Counted from the first letter of the stretch, positions 38,029 through 51,400 are shown. The stretch: DNA of 64,000 nt from Torreya grandis (GCA_037957365.1 JARHVA010000250.1:1457501-1521500); one strand, 5' to 3'. The notes: generated by a model not told the origin, from the sequence alone. Program-made: numbers and translations.

Positions 38029-39247
38029 TGTTTTACTATTTTTGGGAAACTAAGTTTTTAATTTCCTAATTAGTAAAGGGTCTAGATTAATCTAGAAAAT
38101 ATGTAATACAGATGCCTAAATTAGCTTACTAAATTAATAAATATGGATTTGATCAATTAATTATTAAAAATACCAAGAAAGGGGATAGAAAGTGAACTTA
38201 GCTAATTATTGGACTAAGATGGAGGAATCTAGAACTACAAATTGATGAGCTGACTGGGTAGACTATCAAAAATAGGACACAAAAGTGTGTTTTTTGCCTA
38301 AATAGTAGTGCCAAAAATTGGACACTTTGGGGTCTAGTGCTATAGTCCTATTTTTGGTTTTATATTCTTTTTGATCTACTTCTTCTGAGCTTTCTAGGTT
38401 TTGTTCTAATGCTTTTAGAGGCTCTATGTCTAAATTTACAAGTCTCAATAATCTGTGGAGCTCTGTGTGTAATTTATTTTATCTCCTAAGGTCCTAGTTC
38501 CTCCTTAGGCTTGACAAGTTCTCTTGAATCAACTATAAAAATGGGTTAGTGTGTATTATGCACTGAATGTGCGATTACACCCCATGTATGGGCACATTGC
38601 CTACATACCAATACTCCAAAGAGGGTTCAAGGCCAATGTAATTCTCCTAAATTAAATGTGTATTATGTAATGATGTGTATGTAAAATAATAATTATGTAA
38701 ATTTGGGTAAGATTGAGATGACTCATGACTTGTGCGAGAGCTTGAGTAGGCTAGAAAAAGAAATGGTTGGCTATATGTAAAGAATAGGAAGATTTACTTG
38801 AATGTGCTTAGTGTATTTCTATTTTATGCCTTTTGAATGATTTCCAACACTTTTAAATGAACCTTGAATAGGATTTTATAGGGAAACTAATGATCTTGGG
38901 TTAGATGACTTCGCGTTAGGCTGATAGAGAAAAGATAAGGAACTAGGGAAATGTAACTCTTTGAGGCTAAGATTGACTTGGAAAATAACACCAAAAACTG
39001 GACACCCTGGGCTCCAGCACTATAGTCCAATTTATGGAGCTAGTGTCCAAGTGAAAGAGGACCCTAGGGGATAGGTCTATGCCTAGGAGAGGAGTTTGAT
39101 ATAATCGAGGCTAAATTTAGAAGGCTTCAAATGACTAAGAAATAGTAAAAAAACATGCCTAGTGGGTTGTGCAAGCAAAAGAGACCTATGGTTTGGGTGT
39201 CACAAGTCATGCTCAATTTGTAAAAAATACATTTTTATGTGATTAAA
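38029..39247 (-). repeat. Family F LTR copy 4 (minus)
   Basis: 1219 bp. The plus edge is TGTTTTACTATTTTTGGG; the other edge is GATTAAA where the family has GATTACA. A polypurine tract (plus strand TTT, ten C, TTTATT) follows at 39248, so this is the 3' LTR of a minus-strand copy. Left flank TTAAA. Confidence 0.88.
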
Positions 39248-41428
39248 TTTCCCCCCCCCCTTTATTCTAAGTATGCATCAAAGAGAAATACTAAGATAAA
39301 GGATAAAAATATAAGCATACATGAACTTCCCTATAATGTTAAGCCCAAGAAGTTGTGTGATGTTAGATTGTGTGTAGTGAGAGCACGTTGTACTCTTTAA
39401 ATCAAGAACATGAAAAAATGCAAAACTTTTTATGCTACTGGATTATGTTGAGTGATGCTGGATGTATGTAACCAAGAGTTATATCAATGAATGAGTTGAG
39501 TGCTCAATCCCACGGAAGTTAGCTCAAGAATGTAAAGACAAGCGCTTTGGCTCCATCATCACCAACTATGTGAAGGTAATGAATCATGTGTGTGCTAATA
39601 AATGTCTAGATTGTGTGTCCAATCCCTCTAAATAGGTGGCTCAAGAATACAAAGTCTAGCTAGTCTTTTGGCTCTATCATTGCCCCATGATGTGAAGTTG
39701 AATAGAAAGATACCAGTATATAATGAATGTCATATGAGATGGCTCATAAAGCCCATGAACGTGTTTTAATCTAAAAATGTTGGAATGGATATCTAAATTT
39801 AAGTATAAACTAAACCAATGTTGACCACTTTGAAAGATTCATATTGGATTTGTAAAAAATCCCCTCTAAAACTAGAATCAAGGCTTAGGAATCCACTCAA
39901 GAAGTCAGGTATGTGAGAACCAAACTTGTATAAAAGTTTACTTGAAAGTGATGCCAACCACCTAAAGATGGAGTAAGGCATGCAACTACTAGGAATATGC
40001 AATAAAAATGTATTGAAATTTTAAAAGAGAAGGCCCATGTGCCATGCACATGCCCATTATCTCTGGTGTCTAGAACATAAATTTTCAACTAAAATTTGTA
40101 TCAACTACCATGTCTAAATTGTAAGTGGAAACCCTCATGCTACACATGATGCCCATTTATTTAGATTCTTTGAGCAAATATGTGTTGAAAAATACTATAT
40201 TTTGGACTATACTATTATGTCAAAATCATGACTAAACTCACCCCTCTACCTAATTTTGGAAAAATTGGAAATTCTATTGTCTGAACACTAGCACCAAAAA
40301 CTAGACACTTCAGGGTCTAGCTTTATAGTCCAATTTTTGGTGCTATTGTCTAGAGCCAAAACTAAAAATTGGATTATGTTCTCTACTATCTCCTTGATCT
40401 GGCCTACCTATACTAAACTCTAAAATCTAGACTATGTATTTTGAAACTGCTTTTTTGACCATTTAAGAGCTCTGATCTCTGTGACAAAACCCTTGTTTGT
40501 TATCCCCTCTTCTGAGAGTAGGAATTAAGACCCTGTAATGACTACCCTCAAAAGAATAATCCCTAAAAGTGTGTTAAGCTATGAAAATGTTTGATATAAC
40601 ATTGATATTCATGATCTCAAGATATAGTAAAAGTTGTAAAGAGAGATTGTTAGATCCATAAGGGTATGCCTAGATAGATATAACAATGTAAAATCATGTG
40701 CATGGGAGAAATATAGAGTCTAAGATGTTAGTTTTTATTTTTTAGTTGTTAGTGGCATGGAGAGATGGATCATGATGTCCATCGTGGCATCTAAGAAGCA
40801 AGGTAAATGCATGATTGGAATCATGGCATTATACACACAAAGAGAAATGGTTAGGCAACAAGCATACAAAGTAAGAAGCAAGAAACACGCAAGGGTGGCC
40901 AAGGGGCCAAATATACATGCAAGGCATACAAGGCATGTTCAAATTCCATATACACACATAATGAGAATAATCAAAGATTGGCAAAAGGGCCACAAGCACA
41001 TAGAAGGCACACACAAAGGATAGTGGCAAATTTCCAAAGGCACACACAATATAAATAGAAGCAAAGGGCATTGGCAAATGTCCTAAAACATAAGCAAGAA
41101 ACAAAGAGGAACTAGAAAATGAAAATACATCTAGTTAATCAAAGCATGTAAATTATTGGAAATATAGACAGGCATCTATCTATGGAAAGTAAGAAGCAAG
41201 AGTATACAAGATATGTGGTACAAGACTAATGTATATGCTATAAAATACAAAAGTGTGATAAATTCTACTAGATGTTGATGTGATATCTATGTAAGCAAGT
41301 AAAGTACATACCACACAAGAGGTCTAGAGTGTGGAGTGTGATAATGATATAACTTGGATGGTATAGTCATGTAGAGTGTGCCCCTAGTGGGCAGATGTAT
41401 TAATTTTTTGTCATATAGATGTATTAAA
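39248..41428 (-). other. Family F 3' non-coding region, copy 2 (minus)
   Basis: Inverted equivalent of about 32927-35153, with one palindromic module near 40290-40345. Similarity stops close to 41395 (GCCCCTAGTGGGCAGATG). A 35-bp stretch with a duplicated GATGTATTAA precedes the next LTR. Confidence 0.75.
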
Positions 41429-42640
41429 TATTTTACTATTTTTGGGAAACTAAGTGTTTAATTTCCTAATTAGTAAAGGGTTTAGATTAATCTAGAAAAC
41501 ATGCAATACAGTATGCCTAAATTAACCTACTCATTTTCTAAATCTTAATTACTAAAAATAGCAAGCAAGGGGATATAAAGTGAACTTAGCTAATTTCTAG
41601 ACTAAGATGGAGGAATCTAAAACTACAAATTGATGAGTTGACTAGGAAGACTATCAAAAATAGGACCCAAAAGTATATTTTTTTGCCTGGACAGTAGCAT
41701 TGAAAACTAGACACTTTGGGTTCTAGTGTTATAGTCTTGTTTTTGGTGTTATAATCCTTTTGATTTGCTTCCTTTTAGCTTTCTAGGTTATGTTTTGATG
41801 CTTCTAGAGGTTCTATGTCTAGATTTGAAAGTCTTAGTCATGTTCGAAGCTCTGTGTGTAATTTATTTTATCCCCTATGATCCTAGTTCCTCCTTAGGCT
41901 TGACAAGTTCTCTTGAATCAATTGGAAAAAAGGGTTAGTGTGTATTATGCACTAAACACATGATCACACCCCATGTGTGGGCACACTTCTTACATACCAA
42001 TACTTCAAAGAGGGATCAAGGCCAATGTAGTTCTCCAAAATTGAATGTGTATTATTCAATATTGTGTATGTGATGCAAGTATCATATGAATCTGGACAGG
42101 CTTGAGACGACTCATGACTTGTGTAAGAGCTTAAAAAGGCTAGAAATAGCAATGGTTGGATGTATGTAAAGAACAGGAAGATTTGCTTGAATGTACTTAT
42201 TGTATTTCTAGCTTGTGCCTTTGGAATGATTGCCAACCCTTCTAAATGACCCTTAAATATGATTTTATATGGAAATTGATGATCTTGGGTTAGATGAATT
42301 TGTGTTAGGCTGATAGGGAAAAAGATAAGGAACTAAAGAAATTTGACCATTTGAGGTTAAGAGTGACTTAGACAATAGTGCTAAAAAGTAGACACCCTAG
42401 GGTCTAACACTATAATCCAACTTATGGCACTAGTGTCCAAGGGGAAAGGAACCCTAGGGGATATGTCTATGCCTAAGAGAGGAGTCCAAGATAGCTAGGG
42501 CTAAATCTAGAAAGTTTTAGATGACTGGGAAATAGTAAAAAACATGCCTAGTGGGTTGTGCAAGGAAGCATGAGATACCTATAGTTTGGGTGTCACAAGT
42601 CATGTTCAAGTTGTAAAAATTGCATTTTTATGTGATTACA
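41429..42640 (-). repeat. Family F LTR copy 5 (minus)
   Basis: 1212 bp, plus edge TATTTTACTATT (TG changed to TA), other edge GTGATTACA. Polypurine tract follows (plus TTTACCCCCCCTTTATT). Left flank TTAAA, the same five bases as copy 4. It carries the LTR open frame at 41964-42236 (minus). Confidence 0.88.
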
Positions 42641-44345
42641 TTTACCCCCCCTTTATTCTAGGTATGCAACAAATTGAAATACTAGGATAAAGGGGATAAA
42701 TAAAAGCATACCTAAACTTACCTATGAGGCTAAGCCCAAGAAGTTGTGTGATGTTGGATTGTGCATAGTGAGAGCACGTTGTACTCTATAAATTAGGTAC
42801 GTGAACCAATACAAAACCTATTGTGTTGCTAAATTGTGTTGAGTGATGTTAGATATATGTTTGAACCAATATTTATATCAATTAATAAGCTGAGTACTCA
42901 ATCCCTTAGAAGGTGGCTCAAGAATGCAAAAGTAGGCCCTGTAGCTCCATCATTGCCAACTATGCAAAGTTAATGAGTCATGTGTGTGTTAATTGATGTC
43001 TGGACCATGTCTCTAATCCCTCTAAGTAGGTGGCTCAAGAATACAAAGGTTGGCTAGTCTTTTGGCTCCATCATTGCCCCATGATGTGAAACTGAATAGA
43101 AAGATATCGGTATACACTGAATATCATATGAGATGGCTCATGAAGCCCATGAACGTGTTGTAATCTGAAAATGTTGGTGTGGATAGCTGAATGTAATTAG
43201 AAACTAGGCCAATGTTGGCCACTTCAAAACATGGAGATTATACATGTATATAAGCCCCTCCAAAACTAGAATCAAGGCTTAGGAAGTCACTCAAGAACTC
43301 AAGTACATGGGAAGCAAACTTTTATAAAAGTTTACTTGAAATTGATGCCAACCACCTACAAATAGAGTAAGGCATGCAACTACTAGGAACATGCAATAAA
43401 AATTTACTTAACTTAGAAAAGATAAGGCCCATGTGCCACACACATTACCCTTAATAATTGGTGTCTGAAACATAGATTCTGAACTAAAAGTTGTATCAAC
43501 TACCATGTCTAAATTATAAGTGAAAAACCTCATGCCATGCATGATTCCCCCTATATCTAGATTCTCTAAGCAAATATGTGTTGAAAACTACTGTGTTCTA
43601 GACTATACTATTATGGTAAAATTAGGACTAAACTCACCCCTCTATCTAATTCTGGAAAAACTAAAAAAATTTGTTTTTTGGACACTAGCACTAGAAACTA
43701 GATACTTCAAGGTCCATTGCTATAGTCCCATTTTTGGTGCTATTGTCTAGAGCCAAAACTAAAAACTAGACTATATTCTATGTTGTTTGCTTGTACTAAA
43801 TTCTATAATCTGGACTATGTATTCTAAAACTACCTTTTTGACCATTAGGAGCTCTAATCTCTATGATAAAACCTCTATTTTTATCCCCCTCTTCTAAGGG
43901 TAGGAATGAAGACACTATGATGACTACCCTAAGAAGAAGAAGCCCTACAAGTTTGTTATGCTGTAAAAATGTTTAATATAGAATTGATATTCATTATATC
44001 AAGATATAGCAAAAGTTTCAAAGAGAGATTATTAGATCCATAGGGGTATGCCTAGATAGATATAATAATGTAATAACATATGCATGGGAGAAAGCTAGAA
44101 TGTGAGATGTTAGTTGTTAGTTGTTAGTTGTTAGTGACATGGAGGGTTGGAGCATGATAGCCATCATGGCATCCAAAAATCAAGGTAAATAAATGATTAG
44201 AATCACGGCATTGCACACAAAGAGAAATGATCAAGCAAACAAGCATACAAAGTAAGAAGCAAGAGACACACAAGGGTCACCAAGGAGCCAAATAAGCACA
44301 CAAGGCATATAAGGCATGTTCAAATGATACATACACACACACAAG
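42641..44345 (-). other. Family F 3' non-coding region, copy 3 (minus, truncated)
   Basis: Same sequence as copy 2 up to about 40960, ending near ATACACACACACAAGG at 44345. Contains one palindromic module near 43685-43745 and a short TTAGTTG run at 44109-44132. Confidence 0.75.
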
Positions 44346-44489
44346 GAACAAGCATTATTAAATACACTTATTAATATCATATAAGTAAGTATATATATTA
44401 TGTTTGTTGATATATTTTTGAAGAAACTCAAGAACCCAATGAATATCATGTACCTATGCAAATTTCATATTTAAATAAATTCCTTCTTA
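44346..44489. other. Short spacer between inverted family F copies
   Basis: About 145 bp with no match to the rest of the window; it separates a minus-strand copy from a plus-strand copy. Confidence 0.5.
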
Positions 44490-46870
44490 CATTGTCTATA
44501 CATAGTCTTCTTCTACTTGATTATACATAGCTTAATCCAAAAAAACAAAATTCAAAAATACAAACATGTCAATTGTATGCATCATCTATGTTCTTACATT
44601 GCTAAAACAGTGTGCTAAACTTACATTACATTGTTCTATGCTACTTATTTATCGATTTATCTATATTACCATGCTTCACTTGATCTTATTTGAGTGTGTA
44701 CAATACATATAAATCATTCATTGCTTTACTCCACCCATTGATGGGACATCTTACATCTACATTTTAGCTATATATCGATACATTTACCCATTGGGGACAC
44801 ATTCTACATGACTACACCATCCAAGTTATGTCATTCTCACACTCCTCACTCTAGACATCTTATGTAGTACATACCTTACTTGCTTACATAGATATCATAT
44901 TGACATCCAATAACATTTATCACACTTTTGTATTTCATAGCATATCCATTAGTGTTGCTTGCTTCTAGCTCTGTATGCTTGTTGCTTGATTATTTCTCTT
45001 TATGTGTACAATGTCATGATTCCAATCATGCATTTACCTTACTTTTTAGATGCCATGATGGACATCATACTCCATCCCTACATGCCACTAACAACTAACA
45101 ACTAACATCTTGTATTCCATCTTTCTCCCATACACATTCTATTACATTGTTATATCTATCTAGGCATACTCTTGTGGGTCTAACAATATCTCTTTACAAC
45201 TTTTTCTATATCTTAAGATCATGAATATCAATGTTATATCAAACATTTTCATAGCTTAACACACTTACAGGGATTCTTATTCTAAGGGCAATTATTGCAG
45301 GGTCTTCATTCTTACCCTTAAAAAAGGGAGAAAGAAATATGGGTTTTGTCATAGAGATCAAAGCTCCTAAATAATCAAAAAACTAGTTTCAAACTACATA
45401 GTCCAGATTCTAAAATTTAGTATATGCAGGCCAAATCAGGCAGATAGCAAAGAACACAATCCACTTTTTAGTTTTGGCTCTAGACAATAATGTCAAAAAT
45501 GGGACTATAGCATTGGACCTTGAAGTGTCTAATTTTTGATGCTAGTGTCTAAATAGCAAAATTTCTAGTTTTTCCAAAATCAGGCAGAGGGGTGAGTTTA
45601 GTCATGATTTTGCCATAATAGTACAATCTAGTTTTTAGTTTTGGCTCTGGATAATAGTACCAAAAATAGGACTATAGCACTGGACCCTAAAGTTTCCATT
45701 TTTTTGGTGCTAGTGTCCAGCTAGTAGAATTTCTAGTTTTTCAAGAATCAGGTAGAGGGATGAGTTTAGTCATGGTTTTGCCATAATAGTATAGTCTAGA
45801 ATATAGTAGTTTTTAGCATTTATTTACTCAAAGAATCTAGATATAGGGGGAATCATGCATGGCATGAGCGTTTTTACTTATATTTCATGCATAGAAGATG
45901 ATACAACTTTCAATTTAGAATCTCTATTTTAAATACCAGTTATTGGGGGTAATGTGTGAGACACATGGGCCTTCTCTTTTTTGAGTTCAATACATTTTTC
46001 TTGCATGTTCCCAACAATTGCGTGCCTTAATCCATCTACAAGTAGTTAGCATAACTTTCAATTAAACTTTTATACAAATTTGCTTCTTACATACTTGAGT
46101 TCCCAAGTGGCTTCCTAAGCCTTGATTCTAGTTTTGGATGAGCTTTTATACAAGTCCAATCTCCATCTTTTAAAGTGGCCAACATTAGCCTAGTTTTCAA
46201 TTACATTCAGCTATCCATGCCAACATTGTCAGCTTATAGCACATTCATGGGCTTCATGAGCCATCTCATATGACATTCAGCATATACATGTATCTTTTTA
46301 TTCAAATTCACATCACGGGGCAATGATGGATCCAAAAGACTAGTTAGCCTTTATATTCTTGAGCCACCTATTCAAATGGATTGGACACATAGTCTAGACA
46401 TTGATTAGTACATACATGATTCATTAACTTCACATAGTTGGTGATGATGGAGTCAAAGGACCTAATTTTGCATTCTTAATCCACCTTCTAGAGGATTGAG
46501 CACTCAGCTCATTCATCAATATAACTCTTAGTTCAAGCATACATCCGACATCACTCAGCATAATCTAGTAGTATAACAAGTTTTGTATTGGTTCACGTAC
46601 TTGGTGAGGTATATTCATTCCTTTCTCTTCCTTTCGCTCTCTTTACCCAACTCTGTACATTCTTATTTTAGATATAGCATATCTAGTAAGAACTGATCTA
46701 GTTTCACTTTACTTGTAGATTTACATAGTACAACGTGCTCTCACTACACACAATCCAACATCACATAGCTTCTTGGGCTTAACCTCATAGGTAAGTTCAA
46801 GTATGCTTCTATTTTTTCCTTTATCCTAATATTTCACTTTGATACATACTTATAATAAAGGTGGGGCAAA
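44490..46870 (+). other. Family F 3' non-coding region, copy 4
   Basis: Matches 32620-35153 with an internal deletion of roughly 200 bp near 44955, where it jumps from the equivalent of about 33090 to about 33420. It has two palindromic modules in tandem (about 45485-45550 and 45650-45715), where copy 1 has one. The polypurine tract AATAAAGGTGGGGCAAA ends at 46870. Confidence 0.75.
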
Positions 46871-48091
46871 TGTAATTACATAAAAATTTAATTTGTACAA
46901 CTTGAGCATGACTTATGACACCCAAACCATAAGTCTCTCTTGCTTCCTTGCACAACCCACTAGGCATGTTTTTTACTATTTTCTAGTCATCTAAAGCCTT
47001 CCAAATTTAGTCCCAACTATCTCAGACTCATCTCCTAGGCACAAACCTATCCCCTAGTGTCCCTTTCCCCTTAGACACTAGTTCCATAAGTTGGAATATA
47101 GCATTAGACCCCAAGGTGTCCACTTTATGGCGCTATTATCCAAGTCACTCTTAGCCTCAAACAGTTAGATTTTCCCAGTTCCTTATCTTTTTCCCTGTTA
47201 ACCTAATATGAAGTCATCTAACCTAAGATAATTAGTTTCCCTATAAAATCCTATTCAAATTTCATTTATAAGGGTTGGAAATCATTCAAACGGCACAAGC
47301 TATAAATACACTAAACACATTCAAGCAAATCTTCTTATTCTCTACATACAGCCAACCATTGTTATTTCTAGCTTACTCAAGCTCTTGCACAAGTCACGAG
47401 TCATCTCAATATTTCCCAAATTCACATGATACTTGCATTGTATACATAGGATTGAATAATACACATTCAATTTGAGAGAACTACATTGGCCTTGATCCCT
47501 CTTCAGAGTATTGGTATGTAGGTAGTGTGCCCACACATGGGGTGTGATCACACATTCAGTGCATAATATACACTAACCCCTTTTTCCAATTGATTCAAGA
47601 CCACTTGTCAACCTTAAGGAAGAACTAGGATCCTAAGAGATAAAATTAATTGCACATAGAGATCCATAAATGATCGAGACTTAAAAATTCAAACATAGAG
47701 CTTCCAGAATCATCAGAATAGAACCCAAAAAGCTCAAAGGAAGTAGATCAAAAGGACTATAATGCCAAAAACATGACTATAGTGTTGGACCTTAAAGTGT
47801 CTATTTTTTTACACTACTTCAAGTAAAAAATATACTTTTGGGTCCTATTTTTGATAGTCTACCCAATCATCTTATAAATATATAGTTCTAGATTCCTCTG
47901 TCTTAGTCTAGAAATCAGCTAAGTTCACTTTCTATCCCCTTGCTTTCTATTTTTAGAAATCAATTAAGCACTTCCATATTCAATAAATTAGTAGGTTAAT
48001 TAAGGCACATTTATTTAGTAATTTTATCCTTAATCCATACCCCTTTGCTAATTAGGAAAATAAACCTTAGTTTTCCAAAAATAGTAAAACA
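46871..48091 (+). repeat. Family F LTR copy 6
   Basis: 1221 bp, TGTAATTACATAAAA to AAAACA. It runs directly into mid-internal sequence (ACCCCAAAGTGTCTAG), so it appears inserted in, or recombined with, another copy. Confidence 0.9.
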
Positions 48092-49141
48092 TTTACCCCA
48101 AAGTGTCTAGTTTTTGGTGTTAGTGTCTAGACAGTAAAATTTCTAGTTTTTCCAAAATCAGGCAGAGGGGTGAGTTTAGTCATGGTTTTTCCATGATAGT
48201 ATAGTCCAAAATCTAGTAGTTTTCAACACTTTTCCACTCAGAGAATCCAGATACAAGGGCATCATGTGTGGCATGAGGGTTTCCAGTTACAGTTCAGACA
48301 TGGTAGTTAATACAACTTTTGGTTCAGAATCTATGTTCTAGACACCAGTTAATGGGGGAAATATGCATGGCACATGGGCCTTCTATTTTTTTATTTTATT
48401 ACATTTTCTTACATGTTCCCATTAGTTACATGCCTTACTCCATCTATAGGTGGTTGGCATCACTTTTAAGTAAACTTTCATACAAGTTTGCTTCTCAAGT
48501 TCCTGAGTTGATTCTAGTTTTAGAGGGACTTCTATAGAAGTCCAATCTCCATCTTTCAAAGTGGCTAACATTGGCCTAGTTTCTAGTTACATTCATCTAT
48601 CCATGCCAACATTGTCAAATTCTATCACGTTCATGGGCTTCATGAGCCATCTCATATGAGATTTAGCTTATATTGGTACCTTTCTATTCAGCTTCACATC
48701 ATGAGGTAATGATGGAGCCAAAGGACTAGCTAGCCTTTATATTCTTGAGCCACCTATTCAGAGGGATTAGACACATAGTCTAGACATTGATTAACACATG
48801 CATGATTCGTTAACTTTGCATAGTTGGTGATGATGGAGCTAAAGGGTCTACCTTTGCATTCTTAAGCCACCTTTTAGGGGATTGAGCACTCAGCTCATCC
48901 ATTGATATAACTCTTGGTTTAAACATACATCCAGCATCACTCAAGATAATATAATAGCACAATAGGTTTTGTATTAGTTTGTGTACTTGATTTACATAGT
49001 ATAACATGTTCTCACTATACACAATCCAACATCACATAGCTTCTTGGGCTTAGCCTCATAGGTAAGTTCAAGTATGCTTCTATTCTTCTCCTTTATCCTA
49101 GTATTTTACTTTGTTGCATGATTAGAATAAAGGGGGGTAAA
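48092..49141 (+). other. Family F 3' non-coding region, copy 5 (partial)
   Basis: Equivalent of about 33990-35153, starting inside a palindromic module and ending with the polypurine tract AATAAAGGGGGGTAAA. It belongs with the outer 3' LTR. Confidence 0.75.
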
Positions 49142-50361
49142 TTTAATCACAAATGAAATTTGTATAACTTGAGCATGACTTGTGACACCCAAACCATAGG
49201 TCTCTCCTGCTTCCTTGCACAACCCACTAGGCATATTTTTTACTATTTCCTAGTCATCCAAAGCCTTCTAGATTTATCCCCAACTACCTCAAACTCCTCT
49301 CCCAAGCACAAACCTATCCCCTAAGGTCCCTTTCCCTTTGGACAATAGCACCATAGGTTACACTATAATGTTAGACCGTAGGACATCCACTTTTTAGTGC
49401 TATTGTCTAAGTCACTCTTAGGCTCAAATGGTCAAATTTCCCCAGTTCTTTATCTTTTTCCTTATCATCCTAACGTGAAGTTATCTAACCTAGAATCATC
49501 AATTTTCTTATAAAATCCTATTCAAGGGTCATTTAGAAGGGTCGATAATCATTCAAAAGGCACAAGCTAGAAATACACTAAGCACATTGAATAAAATCTT
49601 CCTATTCTATGCATATAGCCAACTATTGTTATTTCTAGCCTACTCAAGCTCTTTCACAAGTCATGAGTCACTTCAAGATTGCCCAAATTCACATGATACT
49701 TGCATTGCATACATAATATTACACAATACACATTCAATTTGGGAGAACTACATTGGCCTTGATCTGTCTTCGGTGTATTGGTATGTAGTTAGCATGCCCA
49801 CACATAGGGTGTGATCACATGTTTAGTGAATAATACACACTAACCCCTTCTTCTAGTTGATTCAAGACCACTTATCACTCCTAATGGGGAACTAGGACCC
49901 TAGGGGAAAAAATCAGTTACACACAGAGCTTCGTAGATGATTAAGACTTATAAATTCAAAAAAAGAGCCTTTAGAAGCATCAGAATAAAACCCAGAAAGC
50001 TAAGTAGAAGCAAATCAAAAGGACTATAGTGTTAAAAATATAACTATAGCACAAGACTCTAAAGTGTCCAATTTTTGGTGTTACTATCCATGTAGAAAAT
50101 AGAATTTTTGGTCATATTTTAGATAGTCTACCTAGTCAGCTCATCAATTTGTAGTTCCAAATTCCTCCATATTAGTCCATAAATTAGCTAAGTTCAATTT
50201 CTATCCCCTTGCTTTCTATTTTCAGTAATTAATTAATCAAATCTAGATTTAGCAAATTAGTAGGTTAATTTAGAAATATTATATTGCATATTTTCTAGAT
50301 TAATCTAGACCCTTTACTAATTAAGAAATTAAACACTTAGTTTCCCAAAAATAGTAAAACA
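49142..50361 (+). repeat. Family F LTR copy 7 (outer 3' LTR)
   Basis: 1220 bp, TTTAATCAC to AAAACA; the opening TG has become TT. Followed by the target duplication CTATG at 50362, which pairs it with copy 1. Confidence 0.9.
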
Positions 50362-51400
50362 CTATGCTTTTCTTGAATCTGGTGGAGCAATGTTCTCTTA
50401 GAGATTGATAAGGGTACTTGTAGACATGTGAGCACCAAATAATATTTGCATGGGCTCTGTCATTACTTACATAGATATACAAAGAGTTATGTGGGTAGAA
50501 GATGTAATGGTGATATGGGATATATTTTACTTATGTGTTAAAATGTTGGGCATATGATCACATCTAAGTAGTGTAGCCACCAGGGCTACCACAGATGGGT
50601 TAGCACTGGTTACCATCAATGTTGTGTTTTCATGATGAAGGGATGACTTTGTTTATCCACATGAAGATGAAAGAGTTAAAAATTTAGATTATTATAGATA
50701 TGTGTTAGAGGTGTTAGAGGAGGATGAGGTGATATGGAGGCCCTATGTCAGGTTCCTAGTATGGCCAAGGATAGAGATGGAGCTAGTGATAAGACAGCAA
50801 GTGAGGTGGTTGTAGGGGAGATGCCTAGAGCATGTAGAGCTATTTTAGTTTGGGAACATGTAGTGATAATTTGGGATGTAAAAGGGTATACTAGAGACAC
50901 CTTTGGTATACAGGAAGGATGACTCATAGGTGGAGCTATTTGAGCCATAGGTGGCAGGGTTAGGGATATTAGTAGAGGAAGAGATAGAAGGAGCAAGCAT
51001 AAATTATTTTAGAGTGATAGAGGCATATTTATTATGGTTGGTGGATCATCATGAAGGGGGAGAGGAAATGGTTGTGTACCAAAGGTAGGATATGGGGGAC
51101 ATGGATACGGTATATGCAAAGGTTGTATGAGGAGATGGGGAGGGGGATAGATATATACAGGAAATGATGATGAAGAAGGATGTGGCCCAAGCATAGTATT
51201 CTGGAGTTGTTTTTTAGTGAGACCAGTTACAAGTGTGATTGATAAAGCTATAGGATCACTATGATGTATTACAATAGATTTATGATGAGGCATGTTGAGT
51301 GTGAAATAGATATCATGATTATCACGAGAGGCTCTAGAAACTAGCAGGTGTAGCAAGGGGAGTAGTATCAAGATCCATCATAAAAGAAGGGAGATATGGT
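50362..51400 (+). pseudogene. Plant mobile domain (PMD) gene, C-terminal part
   Basis: Continuation of the gene cut at 28817. Patches in PMD order are MGSVITYIDIQRVMW (about 50443-50495) and GYILLMC (near 50520), then a later helix and DYYRYVLEVLEEDEVIWRPY at 50690-50745, matching the 'Y...L..L....V.W.PY' end of PMDs, followed by ...FGIQE near 50900. At least eight stops. The 3' part (50950-51400) is readable only in pieces (EAYLLWLVDHH near 51030). The minus-strand open frames at 50748-50996 and 51009-51371 are Pro-rich; I take them as shadows, though they are unusually long for this window. Confidence 0.58.

Larger units (their letters stand above)
28818..50361. mobile_element. Family F block: gag-only Ty3 element with self-nested copies
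   Basis: A 21.5-kb insertion bounded by CTATG duplications. It begins with a plus-strand family F LTR (28818-30041) and ends with another (49142-50361). LTRs start TGTAATCACATAAAA, end AGTAAAACA, and are preceded by a polypurine tract (AAAGGGGGG plus A's). Five further copies of the LTR, four full-length and one truncated, with parts of the internal region in both orientations, lie between. Only one gag region and no pol are seen, so the family appears non-autonomous here. Whether the inner copies came by insertion or recombination is not settled; none has a clear target duplication pair. Confidence 0.8.
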
